Positions 7,703 to 17,496 of a stretch of 64,000 nt of DNA are shown here, one piece after another. How positions within the stretch are numbered: the stretch's first letter is position 1; every line of letters starts with the position of its first letter. The notes beneath the pieces were generated by a model. It was given only the letters and a program-made list of their open reading frames with translations, was not told the origin of the DNA and did no database searches. The DNA comes from Allobosea sp. WAO (GTDB lineage Bacteria; Pseudomonadota; Alphaproteobacteria; Rhizobiales; Beijerinckiaceae). The stretch covers positions 707,711-771,710 of the forward strand of contig NZ_JXTJ01000008.1 of NCBI RefSeq assembly GCF_001509835.1, read 5' to 3'. The position numbers and the translations under genes were made by a program.

Positions 7703-10420
7703 TCAGCTTTCCGCAGCCTCCTTGGCCATGACCGTCTCGATCGCTCGCTCCAGCGCTTCGAACGCATAGGGCTTCTTGAGGACCACCGTGCGCGGTGCAT
7801 CCTCGAAGCCCGCCACCTCGCTATGGCCGGTGACGAAAACGACCGGTTGCTCCGGGCGCATCTGTCGCGCGCGCCGCGCCAGCTCGTCGCCGCGCAGGTC
7901 GGGCAGGCCGACATCGGTCATCAGGATATCGATATTGCCGTTGGTCAGCAGTTCCAGGGCCTGCATGCCGTTCTCGGCCTCGACGGCGATGTGGCCGAGC
8001 TCCTGCAGCAGGTCGATCGTGTCGAGTCGGATCAGCGCCTCGTCCTCGCAGACCAGCACGGTGTAGATCGTCCGCTCTGGGGCAGGGGCGGCCTGCGCCT
8101 CCGGCTGTTCCGCCGCCGGCTTCGGCATCTTTCCGTCGCGCGCCAGGACCTGCCGGATCTTCCGGGCGAGGGCATCGCGCGTATAGGGCTTCGACAGAAG
8201 GTTGACGCCGGCGTCGAGCCGGCCGCCATGCACGATCGAGTTCTCGGTGTAGCCCGATGTGAACAGCACGCTGAGCTGCGGCAGCCTTTCCTTGGCCTTG
8301 CGGGCAAGCTCTGCGCTTTTTAGCGAGCCGGGCATCACCACATCGGTGAAAAGCAAGTCGATGGCGACGCCGCTTTCAACGACGACCAGCGCGCTCTGCG
8401 CATCCGGTGCCTTCAAAACGCGGTAGCCGAGCCCGTCGAGCAGTCCGATCACGGTATCGCGCACCGCATCGTCGTCCTCGACGACGAGGACGATCTCATT
8501 GCCCCCGACGACCGGGCCGGTGTCGACCTCGGCGGGGATGTCCTCGGCCTCGATCGAGCGTGGCAGGTAAAGCCGCATCGTCGTGCCCTGTCCGGGCTCG
8601 CTGTAGACCTTCACATGCCCGCCCGACTGCTTGACGAAGCCGTAGACCATGGAGAGCCCAAGACCGGTGCCCTTGCCCTCGGGCTTGGTCGAGAAGAACG
8701 GCTCGAACACCTGCTCGATGATCTCGCGGCTCATGCCCGAGCCGGTGTCGCTGACCGCAATCTGGACATATTGGCCGGCCGTGACGTCGGCATGTGCGGC
8801 GGCATAGGCATCGTCCAGGAAGGCATTGCCGGCCTCGACGGTCAGTCGGCCGTGCCCGCCCATGGCGTCGCGCGAGTTGATCGCGAGGTTGAGGATCGCA
8901 TTCTCGAGATTGGCGGGGTCGACGAGCGTGTTCCAGAGGCCACCGGCGATCACCGTCTCGATCTCGACGGCTTCACCGAGCGTGCGCCGCAGCAGGTCGT
9001 CCATGCCGCGGATCAGGCGCCCGATGTTGACGACCTTTGGTTCCAGCGGCTGGCGGCGGCCGAAGGCGAGCAGTTGCGAGGCTAGATGCGAGCCGCGTGC
9101 GACGCCGGCCATCGCCTTCTCGATCCGGGCCTGCGCCTTGTCGTTGCCGGGAACCTCGCGCGCCAGCAGCTGGAGATTGCCGCCGACGACCTGCAGCAGG
9201 TTGTTGAAGTCGTGCGCGACGCCGCCGGTCAGGTTGCCGATCGCCTCCATCTTCTGGGCCTGGACCAGCATGGTCTCGATCCGCGAGCGCTGCTCGATCT
9301 CGGCGGCGAGCCTCGCATTGGTCTCTTCCAGCTCGCGCGTGCGCGCAGCGACGCGCTCCTCCAGGGCGGCGCTGTCCGAACGGATCTGTTCCGAGGCGTC
9401 CGAAAGGGCATTTCGCAGCGCTGCGAATTCGCGCAGCCGCGTCGGCGCTGCGATTGGCCCCGCCAGCCGGCCGAGCTGGCCGCTGGCTTTGGTCAGGATC
9501 GCCAGCGGCCGACCGATCAGTCCCCAAAGCCAGAGTGCGATCAGGGAGGCGACGAGCAGAGCCGCGAGCCCGAAGGCGATCAGGGATTGCAGGGCGGTAT
9601 TGAGCGGCTGCCTGATGATGCTCTGGTGAACGCTGGCGGCGACGAGCCAATCCGCGAGGTCGGAGCGGACGTAGCCGACCAGGACCGGCTCGCCCTTCGC
9701 GCTCTGGCCCTCGAAATTGCCGCTTGCTCCGACCGCCTTCTCCAGGAACGCCGGCACGCCGGGCTTGCCGCTGAAGGCCTCGTGATCCTCCGAGCGGGTG
9801 ACGTACTGACCGCGCCGATCACCGACGGCGACGACCCAGTTCGCCGGAACCACCGGCTTCAGCACATCGTTCAACCGCTGCGTATTGGCGCTGATATGCA
9901 GCAGGAATTCCGGCCTGCCGTCGAATTCCAGCGGGATGATCATCGTGACCAGGGGCTCGCCGGTCATCGCCCCGATGAAGATGTTCGAGACGACCGGCTT
10001 GCGCGTGGCGATCGCCTCGCTGTCGACGTCGAACTTGTAGTTCGGTAGTTGCGAGCCGTAGGGGAAGCGCGTGTTGACGATCTGCTCGCCATCGATCCGG
10101 CGCAGGCCGATCTCCGCCCCGACGAAGTGCTTGACCAGCGTCGCCTGACGATAGAACGCCTCGAAATTGCGGCTGCGCAGGTTCTCTGACGTCGCGAGCG
10201 TCTGCAGCGTGGTCTGCCAGCCGCCGAGATAGCGATCGAGAATCGAGGCGGCGGTGCTGGCGACCTCGCGTGCCTCCTGCCGGTAGCGTTCGTTTTCCGA
10301 CTGGGCAAAGCGTTGCAGCAACAGGCCGGCGAACACCATGCCGGGCAGAACGAGCACTGCGACCAGGGACAGGATCACCAGCCGGGCCGGAACGCCGCTG
10401 GGTTTCGCCGATGACGTCAT
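7703..10420 (-). CDS. Hybrid sensor histidine kinase with two receiver domains
   Basis: A 905-residue inner-membrane signalling protein. Order: membrane helix at about 14-36, periplasmic Cache-like sensor at about 40-270, second helix at about 280-300, linker and coiled coil, HisKA with the phospho-acceptor His 403 (VAHDFNNLLQ), HATPase with NLAINSRDAM, DTGSGM and GKGTGLGLS boxes, then two receiver domains. Receiver 1 has EDDDAVRD and phospho-Asp in FTDVVMPG; receiver 2 has CEDEALIRL and phospho-Asp in MTDVGLPD, each with a conserved Lys near its end. The start at 10420 places the first helix correctly; the frame stays open 87 bases upstream. It lies 87 bases behind the M15 peptidase gene. 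No output domain is present, so it probably phosphorylates a partner encoded elsewhere. Confidence 0.93.
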   Translation of the reverse strand: MTSSAKPSGVPARLVILSLVAVLVLPGMVFAGLLLQRFAQSENERYRQEAREVASTAASILDRYLGGWQTTLQTLATSENLRSRNFEAFYRQATLVKHFVGAEIGLRRIDGEQIVNTRFPYGSQLPNYKFDVDSEAIATRKPVVSNIFIGAMTGEPLVTMIIPLEFDGRPEFLLHISANTQRLNDVLKPVVPANWVVAVGDRRGQYVTRSEDHEAFSGKPGVPAFLEKAVGASGNFEGQSAKGEPVLVGYVRSDLADWLVAASVHQSIIRQPLNTALQSLIAFGLAALLVASLIALWLWGLIGRPLAILTKASGQLGRLAGPIAAPTRLREFAALRNALSDASEQIRSDSAALEERVAARTRELEETNARLAAEIEQRSRIETMLVQAQKMEAIGNLTGGVAHDFNNLLQVVGGNLQLLAREVPGNDKAQARIEKAMAGVARGSHLASQLLAFGRRQPLEPKVVNIGRLIRGMDDLLRRTLGEAVEIETVIAGGLWNTLVDPANLENAILNLAINSRDAMGGHGRLTVEAGNAFLDDAYAAAHADVTAGQYVQIAVSDTGSGMSREIIEQVFEPFFSTKPEGKGTGLGLSMVYGFVKQSGGHVKVYSEPGQGTTMRLYLPRSIEAEDIPAEVDTGPVVGGNEIVLVVEDDDAVRDTVIGLLDGLGYRVLKAPDAQSALVVVESGVAIDLLFTDVVMPGSLKSAELARKAKERLPQLSVLFTSGYTENSIVHGGRLDAGVNLLSKPYTRDALARKIRQVLARDGKMPKPAAEQPEAQAAPAPERTIYTVLVCEDEALIRLDTIDLLQELGHIAVEAENGMQALELLTNGNIDILMTDVGLPDLRGDELARRARQMRPEQPVVFVTGHSEVAGFEDAPRTVVLKKPYAFEALERAIETVMAKEAAES

Positions 10421-10507
10421 ACCTTCCAGTCCCCAATCGGCGATTCTAAAGCTGTAGCATGCCGCGCGGCGCGTGCTAGTGCGCTGCCGCCCGGATCGTG
10501 ACGGCAT

Positions 10508-11125
10508 TCACCAGGGTCGCCGCGGTCCCGTGTCGATGTGGATCAACCCGTTCCAGTAGACTTTGTTGCCGCCGACTTCCGGCAGGCTCCTGGCGAATTC
10601 GAGGACGGCGCGCGGCCTGACGCCCGGCACGCGGAAATCCATCGCCTCGCAGCGCTTGTGGAAGGAGCCGCGTCGGGCGCGCCAGGGCGGCCGCCAGGTC
10701 GAGGTGACCTTCACCGCTCCATACTTGTCGGCGATTTTGCCGAGAATTTTCTTCAGCACCGGTGGCAGGCAGACGATCGAGGTTCCAGGGTCGGTCGAGA
10801 TGCCTGGACGGTCCGGCTTTTCCTCGGGATCGAAAGCCGGCTCCTCCTCGGGCTGCCCCGGCGTGCGCTGCGGCCATTCTGGCCCTTCGTCATCGTCGGG
10901 CTGTGCCAGGGTAGGACCCGGCACGGCAGCGGTCGGTGTCGGTGCTTCGGCGGGCGCGGGCTGGACGGGGACCACGATCGCCGGCTCGGCCGGGCCGGGC
11001 TTCAGGTCGAGGTCGAACGGACGCTCCGGCGGCAATTGCATGCGGACGGTCTGGGCAGTCGCCGGTGACGCCGACAGGACGAGGCAGAGGGCCAACGCGC
11101 TCGCGCCGCCGCTCAGCCGCGACAT
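10508..11125 (-). CDS. Secreted M15-type peptidase (D-Ala-D-Ala carboxypeptidase-like)
   Basis: A 205-residue exported protein. It has a signal peptide ending in SPATAQ near residue 25, then a Pro/Glu-rich disordered linker to about residue 110, then a C-terminal zinc-peptidase domain of the M15A / YcbK type. Zinc ligands fit His and Asp in SFHKRCEAMD and the His of IHIDTG; the STWRP motif is also typical. It likely acts in the periplasm on peptidoglycan cross-links. The downstream sensor kinase gene is in the same orientation; a functional link is not shown. Confidence 0.85.
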   Translation of the reverse strand: MSRLSGGASALALCLVLSASPATAQTVRMQLPPERPFDLDLKPGPAEPAIVVPVQPAPAEAPTPTAAVPGPTLAQPDDDEGPEWPQRTPGQPEEEPAFDPEEKPDRPGISTDPGTSIVCLPPVLKKILGKIADKYGAVKVTSTWRPPWRARRGSFHKRCEAMDFRVPGVRPRAVLEFARSLPEVGGNKVYWNGLIHIDTGPRRPW

Positions 11126-11519
11126 GCCGATTCCAGTACGTCCGGAGCCGGTGTCGCCGCGGCTTCAGCCTGCGCGGATGGCGTGATCTTCGCTGACAAA
11201 ACCGCCTCTTGCGTTGCCTTCGGGCTGTTCGCCGCGCGAATCGTGGAGAATCTCCTGAACGCTGACGCTAGGGCCGATCTGCCACGATCGGGCGCGCCGC
11301 GACAACCGCCTGCTTGCGTTTGCGCCAGAGGCAGCCGAGAATCCGGCCGAACCGCGCGGATTTCCCGCTCCCGCCGCCATGACGCCGGCGCATGCGGCGC
11401 GGGCATGGCGCTGCCCGCTTTGTGCGACGCGGCAAACCCTTGCGTGATTCTAAAGCAGGGGCTAATCGACTGGCGAGATTGGGGTGCGCAGCCGGCGCAC
11501 CGGCTTTGCGGGGTGTCAC
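11126..11519. promoter_or_regulatory. 394-base divergent intergenic region, nuo operon leader
   Basis: Separates the minus-strand M15 peptidase gene from nuoA, so it must hold the promoter of the nuo operon and that of the peptidase-kinase pair. No gene with convincing codon use is visible. I cannot assign a -35/-10 pair with confidence. A short hairpin GTGCG/CGCAC lies about 30 bases before nuoA. Confidence 0.5.
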
Positions 11520-11900
11520 ATGCAAGCTCTTCCTGTGCAGTCCCTGCTGACCGACTACCTGCCGCTGGCCATCTTCATCGGCCTGTCGCTGGTGATCGGT
11601 CTGGCGCTGCTGATCGCGCCCTTCGCCGTCGCCTATTCCAAGCCGGATGCCGAGAAGCTCTCAGCCTATGAGTGCGGCTTCAACGCCTTCGACGACGCGC
11701 GCATGAAGTTCGACGTGCGCTTCTATCTCGTCGCGATCCTCTTCATCATCTTCGACCTCGAGGTCGCCTTCCTCTTCCCCTGGGCGGTCGCCTTCGGCGG
11801 GCTCGGCTGGTTCGGATTCTGGTCGATGATGCTCTTCCTCGGCGTGCTGACCGTCGGATTCGTCTATGAGTGGCGCAAGGGCGCCCTCGAGTGGGATTGA
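11520..11900 (+). CDS. nuoA: NADH-quinone oxidoreductase subunit A
   Basis: A 126-residue membrane subunit of complex I (ND3 homologue) with three helices. The family signature is clear: YECGF in the loop after helix 1 and [19 protein letters not shown] in helix 2, including the conserved acidic residues. The chosen ATG at 11520 gives a normal N-terminus; an upstream in-frame ATG at 11484 would add 12 unlikely residues. First gene of the nuo operon; nuoB follows after 73 bases. Confidence 0.97.
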   Translation: MQALPVQSLLTDYLPLAIFIGLSLVIGLALLIAPFAVAYSKPDAEKLSAYECGFNAFDDARMKFDVRFYLVAILFIIFDLEVAFLFPWAVAFGGLGWFGFWSMMLFLGVLTVGFVYEWRKGALEWD

Positions 11901-11973
11901 TCACCGTGTCGCGTAAGCCTGCCTCCGTGCCGTCGGCATTGTTGGATTCGTCGAAACCCGGAAGGTCGAACTG

Positions 11974-12558
11974 ATGGCCATGACTGCGATCGATCGCGGC
12001 GATCCGCTCGTCGCACCCGCGCCTAAGGGTCTGCTCGGCCCTGACGGCAAGCCCGTCGGCTCGCGCGATCCCTTCTTCGTCGAGATCAACAACGAGCTCG
12101 CCGACAAGGGCTTCCTCGTCACCGCGACCGACGACCTGATCAACTGGTCGCGCACCGGCTCGCTGATGTGGATGACCTTCGGTCTCGCCTGCTGCGCGGT
12201 CGAGATGATGCAGCTCTCCATGCCGCGCTATGACGTCGAGCGCTTCGGCTTCGCGCCGCGCGCCTCGCCGCGCCAGTCGGACGTGATGATCGTCGCGGGC
12301 ACTCTGACCAACAAGATGGCTCCGGCTTTGCGCAAGGTCTACGACCAGATGCCGGAGCCGCGCTACGTCATCTCGATGGGCTCCTGCGCCAATGGCGGCG
12401 GCTACTACCACTACAGCTATTCGGTGGTGCGCGGCTGCGACCGCATCGTGCCGATCGACATCTACGTGCCGGGCTGCCCGCCGACTGCGGAGGCTCTGCT
12501 CTACGGTGTTCTGCTGCTGCAGAAGAAGATCCGCCGCACGGGTACGATCGAGCGGTAA
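11974..12558 (+). CDS. nuoB: NADH-quinone oxidoreductase subunit B
   Basis: A 194-residue peripheral subunit (PSST homologue) that holds cluster N2, the last iron-sulfur centre before quinone. The four ligands are visible: the adjacent pair C73-C74 in LACCAVEM, C138 in GSCANGGG and C168 in VPGCPPT. The ribosome site GGAAGG lies 8 bases before the ATG. An unusual 140-base spacer with two palindromes separates it from nuoC. Confidence 0.98.
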   Translation: MAMTAIDRGDPLVAPAPKGLLGPDGKPVGSRDPFFVEINNELADKGFLVTATDDLINWSRTGSLMWMTFGLACCAVEMMQLSMPRYDVERFGFAPRASPRQSDVMIVAGTLTNKMAPALRKVYDQMPEPRYVISMGSCANGGGYYHYSYSVVRGCDRIVPIDIYVPGCPPTAEALLYGVLLLQKKIRRTGTIER

Positions 12559-12570
12559 TGTATGCGCGTC

Positions 12571-12667
12571 ATGGTCGGGCTTGTCCCGACCATCTCCTGA
12601 GGGAGAGGCGCGGATTGGACAGGGCAAAGCCGAAGTCTGCATGAGATGGCCGGGCCAATCCCGGCCA
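12571..12667. repeat. Double-palindrome intergenic repeat between nuoB and nuoC (RIME-like)
   Basis: Palindrome 1: ATGGTCGGG (12571-12579) and CCCGACCAT (12585-12593) around CTTGT. Palindrome 2: TGGCCGGG (12647-12654) and CCCGGCCA (12660-12667) around CCAAT. Two large palindromes in about 100 bases match the description of Rhizobium intergenic mosaic elements; assignment to that family is from memory and only one copy is seen here. It would form two hairpins in the nuo mRNA. Confidence 0.7.
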
Positions 12668-12698
12668 GGATGCAGGCGGGGCGACCGAAGGTGAGACG

Positions 12699-13304
12699 AT
12701 GAGCGAAGCGCTCGTGACATTGGGCGAAGAGATCAAGGCGGCGCTGCCCGGCGCGGTCACGAACGCGCTCGTCGCTTTCGACGAGCTCACCATCGAGGCC
12801 GAGGCCAGCGCCATCGTCCAGGTGCTGCGCACGCTCTATGACGATCAGCGCTTTCGCTTCGTCAATTTCACCGACATCGCCGGCGCCGACTATCCCGGCC
12901 GCGAGAAGCGCTTCGACGTGGTCTACCACCTGCTTTCGCCGCGTCACAACGTGCGCATCCGGGTGAAGGTCCAGACCGACGAGGCGACCCCGGTTCCCTC
13001 GGTGATCGAGGTCTTCCCGGCCGCGAACTGGTACGAGCGCGAGGCTTACGACTTCTACGGCATCCTGTTCTCGGGCCACCCGGACCTGCGCCGCATCCTC
13101 ACCGATTACGGTTTCGAGGGCTATCCGCTGCGCAAGGACTTCCCGCTGACCGGCTTCGTCGAGGTCCGCTATGACGACGAGCAGAAGCGCGTCGTCTACG
13201 AGCCGGTGAAGCTCAACCAGGAGTTCCGCAACTTCGACTTCCTCTCGCCCTGGGAAGGCACGGACTACGTGCTGCCCGGCGACGAGAAGGCGAAGGGGGC
13301 CTGA
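12699..13304 (+). CDS. nuoC: NADH-quinone oxidoreductase subunit C
   Basis: A 201-residue peripheral-arm subunit (30 kDa / NDUFS3 homologue) that sits against NuoD near the quinone site. The family signature [16 protein letters not shown] and the [37 protein letters not shown] block are intact (quoted here only as markers near residues 65-155). It is a separate gene, not fused to nuoD. Four bases separate its stop from the GFA-domain gene. Confidence 0.97.
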   Translation: MSEALVTLGEEIKAALPGAVTNALVAFDELTIEAEASAIVQVLRTLYDDQRFRFVNFTDIAGADYPGREKRFDVVYHLLSPRHNVRIRVKVQTDEATPVPSVIEVFPAANWYEREAYDFYGILFSGHPDLRRILTDYGFEGYPLRKDFPLTGFVEVRYDDEQKRVVYEPVKLNQEFRNFDFLSPWEGTDYVLPGDEKAKGA

Positions 13305-13308
13305 GGCG

Positions 13309-13746
13309 ATGGCTGAAAGCGCGCCCGTATCGGGAGGCTGTCTGTGCGGTGCGGTCCGTTTCCGCGCCACGCCGGCTAAGCTTGAGATGGATGTCTGCCA
13401 TTGCAGCATGTGCCGGCGCTGGAGCGGCGGCGTGTTCATGGCAGTACCCTGCGGCGAGGTTACGATCGAGGACGAGAGCCGTCTTGGCCGCTACCCGTCC
13501 TCCGATTGGGGCGAGCGCCAGTTCTGCTCGGTCTGCGGGTCGAGCCTGTTCTGGCGGCTGCGCGAAGGCGAGGGCCATGTCGCCGTCTCGCTGCAGAGCT
13601 TCGACGATCTGACGCCTTTCAACTTCCTCGAAGAGATCTTCATCGACGAGAAGCCAGGCCTCTATGCCTTCGCCGGCGAGCGCCCCCGCCTGACGGGTGC
13701 CGAGGTGATGGCGCGGTTCCAGGCTGAGCAGGACGCCCGGACATGA
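13309..13746 (+). CDS. GFA/CENP-V family zinc protein inside the nuo operon
   Basis: A 145-residue protein of the glutathione-dependent formaldehyde-activating enzyme (GFA / CENP-V) fold. All expected zinc-binding cysteines are present: C11 and C13 ([10 protein letters not shown]), C30, C32 and C35 ([12 protein letters not shown]), and C73 and C76 ([11 protein letters not shown]). Family members are mostly of unknown activity; some bind glutathione adducts. It starts 4 bases after nuoC and its stop overlaps the nuoD start (ATGA), so it is transcribed and probably translated with complex I. No known role in complex I exists for this family; carbon-sulfur adduct chemistry or zinc/iron-sulfur support would be guesses. 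Confidence 0.92.
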   Translation: MAESAPVSGGCLCGAVRFRATPAKLEMDVCHCSMCRRWSGGVFMAVPCGEVTIEDESRLGRYPSSDWGERQFCSVCGSSLFWRLREGEGHVAVSLQSFDDLTPFNFLEEIFIDEKPGLYAFAGERPRLTGAEVMARFQAEQDART

Positions 13747-14933
13747 GCGAGCACAATATCCGCAACTTCTCGATCAACTTCGGCCCGCAGCATCCGGCGG
13801 CGCACGGCGTGCTGCGCCTCGTGCTGGAGCTCGACGGCGAAATCGTCGAGCGCGTCGACCCGCATATCGGCCTGCTGCATCGCGGCACCGAGAAGCTGAT
13901 CGAGGCCAAGACCTATCTCCAGGCGCTGCCCTATTTCGACCGGCTCGACTATGTCGCGCCGATGAACCAGGAGCATGCCTATTCGCTCGCGGTCGAGAAG
14001 CTGATGGGCGTGACGGTGCCGCGCCGCGGCCAGCTCATCCGCGTGCTCTATTCCGAGATCGGCCGCATCCTCTCGCACATCCTCAACGTCACCACGCAGG
14101 CCATGGACGTTGGCGCGCTCACCCCGCCGCTCTGGGGCTTCGAGGAGCGCGAGAAGCTGATGATCTTCTACGAGCGGGCCTGCGGCGCGCGCATGCACGC
14201 GGCCTATGTTCGGCCCGGCGGCGTCCACCAGGACCTGCCGCCCTCGCTGATCCACGACATTGCCGAATGGTGCGATCCGTTCCTCAAGGTCTGCGACGAC
14301 CTGGAGGGCCTGCTCACCGACAACCGCATCTTCAAGCAGCGCAATGTCGACATCGGCGTCGTCGATCTCGAGACCTGCTGGAAATGGGGTTTCTCGGGCG
14401 TGATGGTGCGCGGTTCCGGCGCCGCCTGGGACCTGCGCAAGAGCCAGCCCTACGAGTGCTACGAGGAGATGGAATTCGACATCCCCGTCGGCAAGAACGG
14501 CGACTGCTACGACCGCTACTGCATCCGCATGGAAGAGATGCGCCAGTCGGTCCGCATCATGAAGCAGTGCTGCGAGAAGCTGCTCGCGGCCGATGGCGGC
14601 GGCCCGGTCTCTTCGCTCGACGGCAAGATGGTGCCGCCCAAGCGCGGCGAGATGAAGCGCTCGATGGAAGCGCTGATCCACCACTTCAAGCTCTATACCG
14701 AGGGCTACAAGGTGCCCGAGGGCGAGGTCTACGCCGCGGTCGAGGCCCCGAAGGGCGAATTCGGCGTCTATCTCGTCTCCGACGGCACCAACAAGCCCTA
14801 TCGCTGCAAGATCAAGGCCCCGGGCTTCGCCCATCTCCAGGCCATGGACTTCATGTGCCGCAAGCACATGCTGGCGGACGTCTCCGCCATCCTCGGCTCC
14901 CTCGATATCGTCTTTGGTGAGGTGGACCGCTGA
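13743..14933 (+). CDS. nuoD: NADH-quinone oxidoreductase subunit D
   Basis: A 396-residue peripheral subunit (49 kDa / NDUFS2 homologue) that forms the quinone-binding cavity with NuoB. Markers: [13 protein letters not shown] at the N-terminus, [12 protein letters not shown], and the C-terminal DIVFGEVDR that ends the whole family. Length is normal. The ATG overlaps the stop of the GFA gene, and its stop overlaps the nuoE start (TGATG). Confidence 0.98.
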   Translation: MSEHNIRNFSINFGPQHPAAHGVLRLVLELDGEIVERVDPHIGLLHRGTEKLIEAKTYLQALPYFDRLDYVAPMNQEHAYSLAVEKLMGVTVPRRGQLIRVLYSEIGRILSHILNVTTQAMDVGALTPPLWGFEEREKLMIFYERACGARMHAAYVRPGGVHQDLPPSLIHDIAEWCDPFLKVCDDLEGLLTDNRIFKQRNVDIGVVDLETCWKWGFSGVMVRGSGAAWDLRKSQPYECYEEMEFDIPVGKNGDCYDRYCIRMEEMRQSVRIMKQCCEKLLAADGGGPVSSLDGKMVPPKRGEMKRSMEALIHHFKLYTEGYKVPEGEVYAAVEAPKGEFGVYLVSDGTNKPYRCKIKAPGFAHLQAMDFMCRKHMLADVSAILGSLDIVFGEVDR

Positions 14934-16177
14934 TGTCCGTCCGTCGTCTCGCGCCCGATCACGTCCAGCCCGCCTCCTTCGCCTTCACCGCGGCGAACGA
15001 GAACTGGGCCGACCAGCAGATCGCCAAATATCCAGATGGCCGCCAGGCCTCGGCCGTGATTCCGCTCCTGTGGAAGGCGCAGGAGCAGCATGATGGCTGG
15101 GTGCCGCGCGCTGCGATCGAGGCCGTCGCGAAGAAGCTCTCCATGGCGCCGATGCGCGTGCTGGAAGTCGCGACCTTTTACACCATGTTCAACCTGCAGC
15201 CGGTCGGACAGCATTTCGTCCAGCTCTGCGGCACCACGCCCTGCGCGCTGCGCGGCGCCGAGGCGCTGAAGAAGGTCTGCGAGGACGTCATCGGCCCGCA
15301 ATCGACCGTGAGCGACGACGGCAAGCTTTCCTGGCTCGAGGTCGAGTGCCTCGGCGCCTGCTGCAACGCGCCGATGGCGCAGATCAATTTCGACTATTAC
15401 GAGGATCTGACGCCGGAGAATTTCCGCAAGCTCCTCGACGATCTCCGTCATGGCCGCCCGACCAAGCCCGGCCCGCAGATCGACCGTTCCTGCTCGGAGC
15501 CGGTCGGTGGCGGCGAGACGCTGAAGGACGCCGCGCTCTATGACGGCTCGGTGATCGGCGCCGGCAACTGGCAGCAGCGCATCGCCAAGCAGCGCGAAGA
15601 GGCCGCGATCAAGATCGCCAGCGAGAAGGCCGCGGCCGAAGCCAAGGCGAAGGCGGAGGCTGAAGCCGCCGCCGCGATCGGTAAGGCCGGCCCGACCGAC
15701 ATCAAGACCGCGCCGGCCCCGGAAGCCGCAGCACCCGGCCGCCCGAAGCCGTCCGAGCCCGGTCAGCCGGCCAGCGCTGCGCAGGACACCCCGTCGGCGA
15801 CCGGCAAGGCGATCAAGGACGATGCCAAGCCCGAAACCAAGCCGGCTGCGGCCGCGAAGGCCGCCCCGGTTGCCGAAGCTGCGCCGGCCGTAGCCGAAGC
15901 CAAGCCCGCGTTGCTCACCGCGGCGCGTGGCGGTAAGGGCGACGACCTCGAGCTGATCTGGGGCGTCGGTCCGAAGCTGGCGACGATGCTCAACGAGATG
16001 GGCATCTGGCATTACGATCAGATCGCGGCCTGGACGCCGGCCGAGCTGGCCTGGGTCGATGCGCGTGTGACTGGATTCAAGGGCAGGGCGGTCCGTGACG
16101 ACTGGATCGGCCAGGCCAAGAAGCTTGCGACCGGCTGGCGGCCGGACAGCAAGCTCGGCGACAAGCCGGTGAAGTGA
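14933..16177 (+). CDS. nuoE: NADH-quinone oxidoreductase subunit E with long C-terminal extension
   Basis: A 414-residue protein; ordinary NuoE has about 160-180 residues. Residues 1-200 are the thioredoxin-like [2Fe-2S] subunit (24 kDa / NDUFV2 homologue) with Cys ligands in CGTTPC and CLGACC (cluster N1a). Residues about 205-325 are an Ala/Lys/Pro/Glu-rich linker that looks disordered. Residues about 335-400 form a compact helix-hairpin-helix-like domain ([19 protein letters not shown], then [13 protein letters not shown] and a [11 protein letters not shown] end). This tail domain is also found on other alphaproteobacterial proteins. The start overlaps the nuoD stop. Confidence 0.95.
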   Translation: MSVRRLAPDHVQPASFAFTAANENWADQQIAKYPDGRQASAVIPLLWKAQEQHDGWVPRAAIEAVAKKLSMAPMRVLEVATFYTMFNLQPVGQHFVQLCGTTPCALRGAEALKKVCEDVIGPQSTVSDDGKLSWLEVECLGACCNAPMAQINFDYYEDLTPENFRKLLDDLRHGRPTKPGPQIDRSCSEPVGGGETLKDAALYDGSVIGAGNWQQRIAKQREEAAIKIASEKAAAEAKAKAEAEAAAAIGKAGPTDIKTAPAPEAAAPGRPKPSEPGQPASAAQDTPSATGKAIKDDAKPETKPAAAAKAAPVAEAAPAVAEAKPALLTAARGGKGDDLELIWGVGPKLATMLNEMGIWHYDQIAAWTPAELAWVDARVTGFKGRAVRDDWIGQAKKLATGWRPDSKLGDKPVK

Positions 16178-16187
16178 GGCGAAAACC

Positions 16188-17492
<1,305 letters not shown>

Positions 17493-17496
17493 GACC

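Noticed and set aside
11183..11519. Possible gene upstream of nuoA on the plus strand
   Set aside because: Composition is Cys/Arg-rich like non-coding frames, there is no ribosome site, and it would overlap nuoA.
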